NCBI RefSeq assembly: GCF_005889725.1 | Contig: NZ_VCKX01000040.1 | Coordinates: 1-58,396, forward strand | DNA length: 58,396 nt | Direction of reading: 5' to 3' | From: Nonomuraea zeae | GTDB lineage: Bacteria > Actinomycetota > Actinomycetes > Streptosporangiales > Streptosporangiaceae | In this document: positions 48,729 through 57,058 of the stretch, in pieces | Numbering within the stretch: the first letter of the stretch is position 1 | Layout: each line of letters begins with the position of its first letter | Notes under the pieces: generated by a model | What the model was told of the DNA's origin: nothing | Seen by the model: only the letters and a program-made list of their open reading frames with translations | Database searches by the model: none | Translations under genes and position numbers: made by a program

Positions 48729-49964
48729 TCAGCTGTTCCAGCCGAGCAGGGACCGGGTCTTGGCCGCCGCGTCCGTCAGCGCCTGCTGGGCGGAGACCTT
48801 GCCGGTCAGCGCGGACTCGATCGCGGGCGCGATGATCTCGTCGTTGACCTGGATCCACTGCGGCACGGCCGGCCGGGCGTGCGCCACCTTGAGCTGCTCC
48901 AGGAACGCCGCCTGCTCGGGACCGCCCGCGACCGCCTGCGCCTTGAGATGAACGGGGAAGCCGCCGAGCGCGTCGGCGACGGGCCCGTTGTTCTGGGCGT
49001 TGTTCATGAACGCCAGCCACTTCCAGGCCAGGTCGGCGTTCTTGCTGGTGGAGAAGACCACCGAGTCCTCGCCGCCGATGTTGCCGGCCGCCTCGGTCTT
49101 GTACGGCAGCGGCGCCACGCCGAAGTCGAGGTCGGGGAAGTCGGCGCGGATCGTCGGCACGTCCCAGGGCCCGGAGATCGTCATGGCCGCCAGGCCGTTC
49201 TCGAACGGCTTGTCCGAGTCGGTGATCTTGCGCGGGGAGGACTTCAGCAGGTCCACCCAGAGCTGGAGTGCCTCGACCGCGGGCGGCTGGTCGAACAGCA
49301 CCTTCTTGCCCGCGTCGTCCACCATCTGGCCGCCGGCGCCGTGCACGATGCCGGGGAACATCCAGGCGCCGTACCCGTCGCCCTTGGGGACGTTCATGCC
49401 GGCCACGCCCGCGTCGGCGGCGTGCACCTGGGCGGCCGTCTGCTTGAGCTCGTCCCAGGTCTTCGGCGGGGTCGGCACCAGCTTCTTGTTGTAGAACAGG
49501 GCCACGCAGGTCTGGTCCTGGGGCAGGCCGTAGAGCTTGCCGTTCGCGCGGTTGGTGTCGAGCGCGCCCTTGTAGAAGTCGGCCTCGGTGATCAGGCCGG
49601 CGGGCACCTCCTTGATCGTGCCGTCCAGGGCATACTTGGAGACCAGGGGCTGGTCGAGGATGCCGGCGTCGGGCGCGCTCTTGCTGGCGACCGCGCTGCC
49701 CAGCTTGGTGTTGTAGTCATCCTTCGGGATCTTGACGAGCTTGACCGTCACGCCGGGGTTGGCCTTCTCGAAATCCTTGCGGACCTTCTCCATGACCTGT
49801 CCCGCCTGCGGTGTGCGGTCCTGGTACATCCAGAAAGTCAGCTCCTTGGAGTCGCCCGATCCCTGGCCGCCGCCACCGCACGCGGTCAGCCCGGCCGCCA
49901 GCCCGGTCGCCAGCCCAGTCGCCAGCACTGCCGTGACGGTGCTCCGAACAAGTCCTCGGCTCAT
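48729..49964 (-). CDS. Extracellular solute-binding lipoprotein
   Basis: 411 aa. Signal peptide with lipobox LTAC (Cys about residue 29), then a Gly/Ser linker GGGGQGSGDS. The mature protein has the family 1 binding-protein pattern (ELTFWMYQD, ANPGVTVKLVKIPKDDYNTKL, GDGYGAWMFPGIVHG, KPFENGLAAMTISGPWDVP). It should capture an oligosaccharide and deliver it to the two permeases. It is the first gene of the operon. A TAAGCCTTGAA motif lies about 40 bases upstream, and a LacI-like GGGAAACGCTT is nearby. Confidence 0.93.
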   Translation of the reverse strand: MSRGLVRSTVTAVLATGLATGLAAGLTACGGGGQGSGDSKELTFWMYQDRTPQAGQVMEKVRKDFEKANPGVTVKLVKIPKDDYNTKLGSAVASKSAPDAGILDQPLVSKYALDGTIKEVPAGLITEADFYKGALDTNRANGKLYGLPQDQTCVALFYNKKLVPTPPKTWDELKQTAAQVHAADAGVAGMNVPKGDGYGAWMFPGIVHGAGGQMVDDAGKKVLFDQPPAVEALQLWVDLLKSSPRKITDSDKPFENGLAAMTISGPWDVPTIRADFPDLDFGVAPLPYKTEAAGNIGGEDSVVFSTSKNADLAWKWLAFMNNAQNNGPVADALGGFPVHLKAQAVAGGPEQAAFLEQLKVAHARPAVPQWIQVNDEIIAPAIESALTGKVSAQQALTDAAAKTRSLLGWNS

Positions 49965-50002
49965 TGTCGTCTCCTCATCGGGGGGATGGGCAGACCATAA
50001 TC

Positions 50003-50093
50003 TAAGCCTTGAAAAAAGTCAGGACCCGCCTGGGAAACGCTTCGGTAACGGCGCGTTCACGGCCCCGGGCTACAGCGCTTTTCACGCCTTGAA
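50003..50093. promoter_or_regulatory. Divergent control region with two ROK-type motif copies
   Basis: TAAGCCTTGAA (50003-50013) lies before the binding-protein gene and CACGCCTTGAA (50083-50093) before the ROK gene. A third variant, TAAGCGTTAAA, occurs at 51330-51340 before the secreted beta-helix gene. Between the first two lies GGGAAACGCTTCGG (50032-50045), resembling LacI-type operators. The shared motif suggests one regulator for the whole locus. Confidence 0.45.
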
Positions 50094-50132
50094 CTAACAT
50101 GGCGGAGCGATTTGGAGAGGACGGGGACGAGA

Positions 50133-51332
50133 ATGGGCACGTCAGAGCGCAGGACCGTGCGGGATCTTCGCAGGGGGAACCGGGCGATGCTGCTGCGCTC
50201 GCTCTACTTCGGCGGCCCGGCCAGCCGTAACGAGTTGTCCGCCGCGACCGGCCTCAGCGCGGCGACCGTCAGCACCATGACCGGCGACCTGCTCGCCGAC
50301 AACGTCATCGTCGAGGCCGGCCAGGTCGACTCCGACGGCGGCCGGCCCCGCGTGCTGCTCAGGGTCAATCCGGACTACGGCTACGCGGTCGGCGTGGACG
50401 TGGGCGAGACGCAGGTCAAGGTCGAGCTGTTCGACCTGGAGATGAAGGAGCGGGCCAGGGCGCACTACGCGGTCCGCTCGGCCAAGCACGACCCCGAGCT
50501 GGTCGCCCGCCACATCCTGACCGGCGTCGACGCGGTCATCGCCGAGGGCGAGGTGGCCCCCGAGCAGGTGCTCGGCGTGGGCGTCGGCGTCCCCGGCATC
50601 GTCGAGCCGGGCCCCGACGCGCTCGTGCGGGCCAAGACGTTCGGCTGGGAGGCGGTCCCGCTCGGCGCGCTGCTGCGGGCCGGCACCGCGCTGCCCGCGC
50701 TGCCGCTGTACGTGGACAACGGCGCCAAGACCATGGGCCAGGCCGAGCTGTGGTTCGGCTCGGGCAAGGGGACCCGCGAGGCGATCATCGTGCTCATGGG
50801 CTCCGGCGTCGGCGGCGCCATCGTGACCGGCGGCGAGATCTACCGGGGGGCGGGCAAGGCGGCGGGCGAGGTCGGCCACCTGAAGATCGTCGCCGGTGGC
50901 CGGGCCTGCCGGTGCGGGGCCAGGGGATGCCTGGAGGCGTACCTGGGGGCCGAGGCGATACTCGACCGCGCGGGCGTCGTCGCCGACTCGGCGGAGGAGG
51001 AGGCCGCGCTGGCGCGGCTGCTCGAAGAGGGCTCGCCGGTCATCGACGAGAGCGTGGAGCTGCTCGGGGTGGGCCTGTCCAGCCTGGTGCACCTGTTCAA
51101 CCCCGAGCGCATCGTCATCGGCGGCTGGGCCGGCCTCATGCTCGGCGGGCGCCTGCTGGAGCGGATCCGGGCGGCCACCGCCGCGAACACGCAGGCCCAG
51201 CCGTTCCGGCCCGGGACCGTCGTGCTCGGCCGCCTCGGGCCCGACGCCGTGGCGCTGGGCGCGGCCACGCTGGTGCTGGAGCCGTTCTTCGGCAACGCCG
51301 CGTTTCATGGATCTGTCACGACTATTGCCTAA
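50133..51332 (+). CDS. ROK-family transcriptional repressor
   Basis: 399 aa from ATG 50133; a start 21 bases earlier is possible. The N-terminal winged helix is RRGNRAMLLRSLYFGGPASRNELSAATGLSAATVSTMTGDLL. The sugar-kinase-like part has GVDVGETQVKVELFDL, VDNGAKTMGQAELWFG, and the ROK zinc signature GHLKIVAGGRACRCGARGCLEAYLG. The ATP-binding DxGxT is altered to DVGET, so it may not be a kinase. It is divergent from the ABC operon and 94 bases before the secreted hydrolase, and probably represses both until a sugar binds. Confidence 0.92.
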   Translation: MGTSERRTVRDLRRGNRAMLLRSLYFGGPASRNELSAATGLSAATVSTMTGDLLADNVIVEAGQVDSDGGRPRVLLRVNPDYGYAVGVDVGETQVKVELFDLEMKERARAHYAVRSAKHDPELVARHILTGVDAVIAEGEVAPEQVLGVGVGVPGIVEPGPDALVRAKTFGWEAVPLGALLRAGTALPALPLYVDNGAKTMGQAELWFGSGKGTREAIIVLMGSGVGGAIVTGGEIYRGAGKAAGEVGHLKIVAGGRACRCGARGCLEAYLGAEAILDRAGVVADSAEEEAALARLLEEGSPVIDESVELLGVGLSSLVHLFNPERIVIGGWAGLMLGGRLLERIRAATAANTQAQPFRPGTVVLGRLGPDAVALGAATLVLEPFFGNAAFHGSVTTIA

Positions 51333-51353
51333 GCGTTAAATAAAGCATTGACA
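51330..51353 (+). promoter_or_regulatory. Third motif copy and -35 box for the secreted hydrolase
   Basis: TAAGCGTTAAA (51330-51340) overlaps the end of the ROK gene and is followed by TTGACA (51348-51353), a perfect -35 sequence. No strong -10 is evident at 17-18 bases. A repressor bound at the motif would block this promoter. Confidence 0.45.
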
Positions 51354-51426
51354 CAAGTGGCGACCGCAGGCACGCTCTGCTCGATAGAGCGCTCTCTCAC
51401 ACACCCCCAGTTCGTGAGGAGAAGCC

Positions 51427-53964
51427 GTGCACCCGCCCCGAAGTCCCGCCCTCGTCTGCGCCTTCATCGCCGCCCTGATCCTGCAGTGCCTGGTCGCGGG
51501 CCCTGCCCAGGCAGCCGACCCGCTCCTCTCGCAGGGCAAGCCCGCGACCGCGTCGTCATCCGAGGGCGCCGGCACGCCGGCCTCCGCGGCGGTGGACGGC
51601 GCCCCCGGGACGCGCTGGTCCAGCACGTTCAGCGACCCGCAGTGGATCCAGGTGGACCTGGGCGCCACCGCCACCGTCACCAGCGTGGTCCTGCAATGGG
51701 AGGCCGCCCACGCCACCGCGTTCCGGATCCAGGTCTCCGGTGACGCCTCCGCCTGGACAGACGTCTACTCCACGACCACCGGCACCGGTGGCACGCAGAC
51801 CCTGACCGTGTCCGGCAGCGGCCGCTACGTCCGCGTGTACGGCACCGCCAGAGCCACCGCCTACGGCTACTCGCTGTGGGAGTTCCAGGTCTACGGCACC
51901 ACCGGCGGCGGCACGGCCTGCGGCAGCGCCAACGCCGCGCTCAACCGCCCGGCCACCGCCTCCTCCGCCGAAGGCGCGGGCACCCCCGCCTCGGCCGCCG
52001 TGGACGGCGCCACCGGCACCCGCTGGGCCAGCGCCTTCAGCGACCCCCAGTGGATCCAGGTCGACCTCGGCTCGGCCCAGCAGGTCTGCCAGGTGGTGCT
52101 CCAGTGGGAGGCCGCCTACGCCACGGCGTTCCGCGTCCAGGTCTCCGGTGACGCCTCGACCTGGACGGACGTCTACTCCACGACCACCGGCACCGGTGGC
52201 ACGCAGACCCTGAACGTGTCCGGCAGCGGCCGCTACGTCCGCGTGTACGGCACCGCCAGAGCCACCGCCTACGGCTACTCGCTGTGGGAGCTCACCGTGC
52301 GCACCACCGGCACCACCACCCCGCCGGGCGGCGGCGACCTCGGCCCCAACGTGCACGTCTTCGACCCGTCCACGCCGGCGGCCACCATCCAGTCCACCCT
52401 GGACTCGGTCTTCACCCAGATGGAGTCGAACCAGTTCGGCCTCCAGCGCCACGCCCTGCTGTTCAAGCCCGGCTCCTACAACGTCAACGCCAACATCGGC
52501 TTCTACACCTCCATCGCCGGCCTCGGCCGCAACCCCGACGACGTCACCATCAACGGCCAGGTCAGGGTGGACGCGGGCTGGTTCGGCGGCAACGCCACCC
52601 AGAACTTCTGGCGCTCGGCGGAGAACCTGTCGATCACGCCGAGCGGCGGCACCAACCAGTGGGCGGTCTCCCAGGCGGCCCCCTTCCGCCGGGTCCACGT
52701 CAGGGGCAACCTCAACCTGGCGCCCAGCGGGTACGGGTGGGCCAGCGGCGGTTACATCGCCGACAGCAGGATCGACGGGACCGTGCAGCCGTACTCGCAG
52801 CAGCAGTGGTTCACCCGTGACAGCAACATCGGCGGCTGGCTCAACGGCGTGTGGAACATGGTCTTCTCCGGCGTGGTGGGCGCGCCCGCCCAGTCGTTCC
52901 CCGAGCCGCCGTACACGACGCTCGACACCAGCCCCGTGACCAGGGAGAAGCCCTACCTGTACGTGGACGCGTCCGGGAACTACCAGGTCTTCGTCCCCGC
53001 CCTGCGGCAGAACTCGCGCGGCGTGAGCTGGGCCGGCGCCGGCACCTCCATCCCGCTCAGCCAGTTCTACGTCGCCAAGCCGTCCGACACCGCGGCTACC
53101 ATCAACGCCGCGCTCGCCTCAGGGCTGCACCTGCTGTTCACCCCCGGCATCTACCACGTCGGCCAGACCATCAACGTCACCAGGGCGAACACGGTCGTGC
53201 TCGGGCTCGGCTACGCCACGATCATCCCGGACAACGGCGTCGTCCCGATGCGGGTCGCCGACGTGGACGGGGTCAAGGTGGCCGGGCTGCTGTTCGACGC
53301 GGGCAGCGTCAACTCGCCCATTCTGATGGAGGTCGGCCCGACCGGCTCGGCCGCCACGCACGCCGCCAACCCCACCTCGATCCAGGACGTGTTCTTCCGC
53401 ATCGGCGGCGCCCACGCGGGCAAGGCCACCACCAGCCTGGTCGTGAACAGTGACAACGCGATCATCGACCACATCTGGGCCTGGCGCGGCGACCACGGCA
53501 CCGGGATCGGCTGGACCGTCAACACCGCCGACACCGGCCTGATCGTCAACGGCGACGACGTCACCGCGTACGGACTGTTCGTCGAGCACTACCAGAAGTA
53601 CCAGGTCGTCTGGAACGGCCAGCGCGGCAAGACGATCTTCTTCCAGAACGAGATGCCGTACGACCCGCCGAACCAGGCCGCCTGGATGAACGGCTCCACC
53701 CGCGGCTACGCCTCCTACAAGGTCGCCGACTCCGTGACCTCGCACGAGGCGTGGGGTTTGGGGGCGTACTGCTACTTCAACGTCGATCCCTCCATCGTGG
53801 CCGAACGCGGCTTCGAGACGCCCGTCGCGGCGGGCGTGCGCTTCCACGACCTGCTCACGGTGTCGCTCGGAGGCAACGGGACGATCGCGCACGTCGTCAA
53901 CAACACAGGAGGGCCGGCGCAGGGCACGGACACGATCCCGGTGAAGGTCGTCACCTTCCCCTGA
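51427..53964 (+). CDS. Secreted protein with two CBM32/discoidin domains and a beta-helix domain
   Basis: 845 aa from GTG 51427 with GAGGAG 5 bases upstream. Signal peptide cleaved near AQA-A (about 29). Two F5/8-type C (CBM32) domains follow (about 35-157 and 165-290), each with the pattern WxSxFSDPQWIQVDLG and RYVRVYGTA. After a TTTPPGGG linker, residues about 305-845 look like one or two right-handed beta-helices (HALLFKPGSYNV, LHLLFTPGIYHVGQTI), as in GH55 exo-beta-1,3-glucanases or polysaccharide lyases. I cannot place it in a CAZy family. It probably degrades the glycan whose products the ABC system imports. Confidence 0.82.
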   Translation: MHPPRSPALVCAFIAALILQCLVAGPAQAADPLLSQGKPATASSSEGAGTPASAAVDGAPGTRWSSTFSDPQWIQVDLGATATVTSVVLQWEAAHATAFRIQVSGDASAWTDVYSTTTGTGGTQTLTVSGSGRYVRVYGTARATAYGYSLWEFQVYGTTGGGTACGSANAALNRPATASSAEGAGTPASAAVDGATGTRWASAFSDPQWIQVDLGSAQQVCQVVLQWEAAYATAFRVQVSGDASTWTDVYSTTTGTGGTQTLNVSGSGRYVRVYGTARATAYGYSLWELTVRTTGTTTPPGGGDLGPNVHVFDPSTPAATIQSTLDSVFTQMESNQFGLQRHALLFKPGSYNVNANIGFYTSIAGLGRNPDDVTINGQVRVDAGWFGGNATQNFWRSAENLSITPSGGTNQWAVSQAAPFRRVHVRGNLNLAPSGYGWASGGYIADSRIDGTVQPYSQQQWFTRDSNIGGWLNGVWNMVFSGVVGAPAQSFPEPPYTTLDTSPVTREKPYLYVDASGNYQVFVPALRQNSRGVSWAGAGTSIPLSQFYVAKPSDTAATINAALASGLHLLFTPGIYHVGQTINVTRANTVVLGLGYATIIPDNGVVPMRVADVDGVKVAGLLFDAGSVNSPILMEVGPTGSAATHAANPTSIQDVFFRIGGAHAGKATTSLVVNSDNAIIDHIWAWRGDHGTGIGWTVNTADTGLIVNGDDVTAYGLFVEHYQKYQVVWNGQRGKTIFFQNEMPYDPPNQAAWMNGSTRGYASYKVADSVTSHEAWGLGAYCYFNVDPSIVAERGFETPVAAGVRFHDLLTVSLGGNGTIAHVVNNTGGPAQGTDTIPVKVVTFP
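51733..51882 (+). repeat. Near-identical 150-bp internal repeat, copy 1 (CBM32-A)
   Basis: These 150 bases and 52141-52290 are almost the same in DNA sequence, differing at only a few positions (for example TCCGCC versus TCGACC, and CTGACC versus CTGAAC). They encode the C-terminal half of each CBM32 domain. The offset is 408 bases, exactly 136 codons. The near-identity, including synonymous positions, implies recent duplication or gene conversion. Confidence 0.85.
52141..52290 (+). repeat. Near-identical 150-bp internal repeat, copy 2 (CBM32-B)
   Basis: Second copy of 51733-51882, coding for the C-terminal half of the second CBM32 domain. The N-terminal halves of the domains are also similar but less strictly. 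Confidence 0.85.
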
Positions 53965-54013
53965 CGCTCACCTTCCCCTGACGTTCATCTGCCCCGTGAC
54001 GCTCGGCTGATCG

Positions 54014-55138
54014 TCATCGCAGGCGGACGGCGTCGGGACCGAGGCCCCCGACGCCGGCCACCCCCAGCAGCCGCAGCGTGCGGACGAGCTCGGCGTGCAG
54101 CAGGTCGAGGACCCGCCGCACGCCGGGCTCGCCGCCCGCCATCAGCCCGTACAGGTAGGCCCGGCCGACGAAGCAGGCACGGGCGCCGAACGCGACGGCG
54201 GCGGCCACGTCGGCCCCGCTGCGCACGCCGCCGTCCAGGAACACCTCCGTGCGGTCGCCCACGGCGTCCACCACGCGGGGCAGCAGCTCCAGCGGCGTGG
54301 GGGAGCGGTCGAGCTGCCGCCCGCCGTGGTTGGAGACGACCAGCCCGTCCACGCCGACGGAGGCCAGGTCTTCGGCGTCGTCCACCCGCTGCACGCCCTT
54401 GACCAGCAGCCGTCCCTGCCACGCCGACCTGATCCACTCCAGGTCGGCGATGGTCACGCACGGGTCGAACATCATGTTCGTGATCCCCGCGAGGTCGCCG
54501 GGCGCGCCGTCCACCGTGGCGAACCTGAGCGGCTCGCTGGTGAGGAAGTCGAACCACCACGCGGGATACCGGGCCGCCTGCAGCACGCTGCGCCAGCGCA
54601 GCGCGGGCGGGACCGTCAGCCCATGCCGCACGTCCCGCAGCCGGGCCCCGGCTGTGGGCACGTCCACGGTCACGACCAGCACGTCCATGCCCGCGTCCGT
54701 GGCCCGGGCGAGCATCTCCAGGCTGCGGGCGCGGTCGCGGACCACGTAGAGCTGGAACCAGTTCCAGCCGCCGGGGGCCGCGGCGGCGACGTCCGCCGCG
54801 GTCGTGGTGCCCATCGTGGACAGCACGTAGGGGACGGCCGCCTGCTCCGCCGCCCGCGCCACGGCCCGCTCGCCCGCGCGGTGCATCATCCTGGTGAACC
54901 CCGTCGGGCCCAGGATCACCGGCATCGCGATCCGCCGCCCCAGCACCTCGACGGAGGTAGGGGCCTCGGCGACGTCGCGCAGGACGCGGGGGCGGAACTC
55001 GACCCGCTCGAAAGCCGCCACGGCCCTGGCCATCGACCGCTCGTCCTCGGCCGCGCCGTCCACGTAGTCGAACACCATCCGCGGGGCCCGCCGCCGGGCG
55101 AGCCGCCGGAGATCGGCGACGTCGGCCGCGTCCGCCAC
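54014..55138 (-). CDS. FMN-dependent alpha-hydroxy-acid dehydrogenase, second copy
   Basis: At least 374 aa. LldD-family TIM barrel: VFDYVDGAAEDERS, PVILGPTGFTRMMH, NWFQLYVV, LLVKGVQRVDDA, the catalytic SNHGGRQLD, and FLDGGVRSGADVAAAVAFGARA. The GTG at 55136-55138 is the first conventional start, but the same frame stays open for about 38 more codons back to a TAG. Its translation there (PRRLPRWQELRALLPRRPRPF) looks like the normal N-terminus of this subfamily. The true start may therefore lie upstream at an unusual codon. It is divergent from the HD gene across about 140 bases. Confidence 0.86.
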   Translation of the reverse strand: MADAADVADLRRLARRRAPRMVFDYVDGAAEDERSMARAVAAFERVEFRPRVLRDVAEAPTSVEVLGRRIAMPVILGPTGFTRMMHRAGERAVARAAEQAAVPYVLSTMGTTTAADVAAAAPGGWNWFQLYVVRDRARSLEMLARATDAGMDVLVVTVDVPTAGARLRDVRHGLTVPPALRWRSVLQAARYPAWWFDFLTSEPLRFATVDGAPGDLAGITNMMFDPCVTIADLEWIRSAWQGRLLVKGVQRVDDAEDLASVGVDGLVVSNHGGRQLDRSPTPLELLPRVVDAVGDRTEVFLDGGVRSGADVAAAVAFGARACFVGRAYLYGLMAGGEPGVRRVLDLLHAELVRTLRLLGVAGVGGLGPDAVRLR

Positions 55139-55278
55139 CCGCCGCGACCTGGACGGGAACGGCCGGGGACGCCTGGGCAGGAGGGCCCGCAGCTCCTGCC
55201 ATCGGGGCAGCCGCCGGGGATCCTGTGGTGTGGTGTCGATGCCAGGACGCTACCAAACCGGACGCGGCGTACGGTGGG

Positions 55279-55950
55279 ATGATGATCGACGACTGGGTCG
55301 CGCTCGCGGGGGACTCCCCGGCCGCCCGCGCCACCGGCGCGGAGCTGATCGCCCGCTGGTCCGAGCCGCACCGCCGCTATCACACCCGCGCCCACCTGGC
55401 CGCCGTCCTCGCCGCCGTCGACGACCTGACCGCGGGACCGGACGGCGACGCCGACGACGTCGTGGCGGTCCGCCTGGCCGTCTGGTTCCACGACGCGGTC
55501 TACGACGGCCGGCCGGGCTGGGACGAGGAACGCAGCGCCGAGCTGGCCCAGGCCCGGCTGCCGCGGTGCGGGGTGCCCGCCGCGCGGATCGCCGAGGTCG
55601 CCCGGCTGGTACGCCTCACCGCCGCGCACGACACGCTGGCCGGGGGAGACCGGAACGGCGCGGTGCTCTGCGACGCCGACCTGGCCGTGCTCGGCCGCCC
55701 CGGCCACTCGGACCCCGAGGACCACCACGACGACCACGACGACTACGCGGACTACGCGGCCCGGATCCGCGAGGAGTACGCCCACGTGCCGGACGACCTG
55801 TTCAGGAAGGGGCGGGCCGAGGTGCTGCGCCGGCTGCTCGCCGTACCGGCTCTCTACCGGACCCGGCGCGGACATGAGCTGTGGGAGGAGCGGGCCCGCG
55901 CCAACATGACCGCCGAGCTGGCCGCCCTCACTCGCGGCACCGGGGCGTGA
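55279..55950 (+). CDS. HD-superfamily metal-dependent phosphohydrolase-like protein
   Basis: 223 aa from ATG 55279 (GGTGGG just before); the next codon is also ATG. Helical HD fold: PHRRYHTRAHLAAVL supplies a first His, AVWFHDAVYDG the HD pair, and LCDADLAVLG the last Asp. The family is annotated as predicted metal-dependent HD hydrolases near the (p)ppGpp-type clan. A His/Asp-rich stretch (DPEDHHDDHDDYADYA) near residues 150-165 is an odd addition and may bind metal. Confidence 0.85.
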   Translation: MMIDDWVALAGDSPAARATGAELIARWSEPHRRYHTRAHLAAVLAAVDDLTAGPDGDADDVVAVRLAVWFHDAVYDGRPGWDEERSAELAQARLPRCGVPAARIAEVARLVRLTAAHDTLAGGDRNGAVLCDADLAVLGRPGHSDPEDHHDDHDDYADYAARIREEYAHVPDDLFRKGRAEVLRRLLAVPALYRTRRGHELWEERARANMTAELAALTRGTGA

Positions 55951-55953
55951 GCC

Positions 55954-55985
55954 TCAGGGTGTCAGGGTGTCAGGGTGTCAGGGCG
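55954..55985. repeat. 8-bp tandem repeat at the 3' ends of convergent genes
   Basis: TCAGGGTG occurs three times (55954-55977) followed by TCAGGGCG and further decayed TCAGGCG units. The repeat lies beyond the HD gene stop and encodes the last residues of the DUF4031 protein (RPDTLTP), whose tail length may therefore vary between strains. Confidence 0.7.
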
Positions 55986-56282
55986 CTCAGGCGTCAGGCG
56001 TGAGGCGTCGGGGCTCAGCCTGTGGCGCTTGCGCCGGCGGAGCCCGGCGGCGATCAGCCGCCGCAGCAGCTCGCGCGAGCTGACCGCGTGTGCCCCCAGC
56101 GCCACCGCCCGCGCGTGCACGGTCTCCGGCACGTCGTAGTGATCCCGGTCGAACGCCCGCCCGGGCACCCCCAGCCGCGCCGCGAAATCATGCAGCTCCT
56201 CCAGCGAGCTGTCGCTGACGAGATGCGACCACATCAGGCCGCGCGGCCCCGGCCAGTCGGGCGGGTCGATGAGAACGGTCAC
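55962..56282 (-). CDS. DUF4031 protein
   Basis: 106 aa from GTG 56280-56282, overlapping the stop of the HAD gene by 4 bases. The start TVLIDPPDWPGPRGLMWSHLVSDSSLEELHDFAARLGVPGRAFDRDHYDVPE is the full DUF4031 signature. The domain has about 80 residues. The C-terminal tail (RRRKRHRLSP then low-complexity) is encoded partly by the 8-bp repeat. Function is unknown; small DUF4031 proteins are common beside metabolic genes in actinomycetes. Confidence 0.85.
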   Translation of the reverse strand: MTVLIDPPDWPGPRGLMWSHLVSDSSLEELHDFAARLGVPGRAFDRDHYDVPETVHARAVALGAHAVSSRELLRRLIAAGLRRRKRHRLSPDASRLTPERPDTLTP

Positions 56283-57040
56283 GACGTCCAGGGTAGGACC
56301 TTTCCGCGCACCTCCAGCTCGCCCACGTCGGCCACCACGATGTGGGCGCCGTGCGCGTGCAGCTCGGCCGCGTCGCCCTCCCTGGTGGCCGCGATCACCA
56401 GCCCGAAGCCGCCCTTCCCCGCCGCCTCGATCCCCGGCAGCGCCGCCTCCACCACCGCGGTCCTGGCCGCCGGCAGTGCCAGCCGCCTGGTCGCCTCCAG
56501 GAACAGGGCGGGGTCGGGCTTGCCCGGCAGGTTCATCAGGGCCGCGTCGTTGCCGTCCACCAGCAGGTCGAACAGGTGCATGACGCCGGCCGAATTCACC
56601 AGCTTGCGGCCGTGCAGGCTGGCGGAGACGGCCGCCGTACGGGCGCCCCTGCGGCGCAGCTCGTGCAGCAGCGCCACGGTGGAGGGGAAGGCGGCCACGC
56701 CGTACTTGTCGACCTGGGCCATGAAGATCTGGTCCTTGGCCAGGCCCAGCCCGTGGACGGTCGGCGCGCCCGGCTCGTCGTCGGCCGAGCCCTCGGGCGC
56801 GCTGATGCCGCGCGCCGCCAGGAACGTGCGGATGCCGTCGAGCCGCGGCCGACCGTCTACATGGCGCAGGTAGTCGTCGCGGATGTCGAACGGCGAAGAG
56901 CGGCCACGCAGGAAGGCGTCGAAGACGTGCTTCCAGGCGGCCGCATGCCCCCGAGCGGTGTCGGTGACCACGCCGTCGGTGTCGAACACGACGGCGCTGA
57001 TCGCGGTCAGATCGATGACAGGCTCGCTCACACGGCTCAC
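56279..57040 (-). CDS. HAD-superfamily hydrolase, beta-phosphoglucomutase-like
   Basis: 253 aa. Motif I is AVVFDTDGVVTDT (nucleophile and acid/base Asp), with a helical cap (AWKHVFDAFLRGR, YLRHVDGRPRLDGIRTFLAARG) typical of subfamily IA/beta-PGM. Motif II is TAAVSAS, motif III the Lys in LPGKPDPALF. Motif IV reads VVEAALPGIEAA where the family usually has E-D; the Asp is replaced by Ala, so metal binding may be weakened. The start GTG is used (57038-57040). It follows the P450 gene by 18 bases and is coupled to DUF4031. Confidence 0.85.
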   Translation of the reverse strand: MSRVSEPVIDLTAISAVVFDTDGVVTDTARGHAAAWKHVFDAFLRGRSSPFDIRDDYLRHVDGRPRLDGIRTFLAARGISAPEGSADDEPGAPTVHGLGLAKDQIFMAQVDKYGVAAFPSTVALLHELRRRGARTAAVSASLHGRKLVNSAGVMHLFDLLVDGNDAALMNLPGKPDPALFLEATRRLALPAARTAVVEAALPGIEAAGKGGFGLVIAATREGDAAELHAHGAHIVVADVGELEVRGKVLPWTS

Positions 57041-57058
57041 ACTGCGAACGTAACCGCT

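Noticed and set aside
54014..55334. Longer ORF in another frame over the second FMN gene and its upstream region
   Set aside because: It has no family motifs. The FMN motifs lie in the 374-aa frame only.
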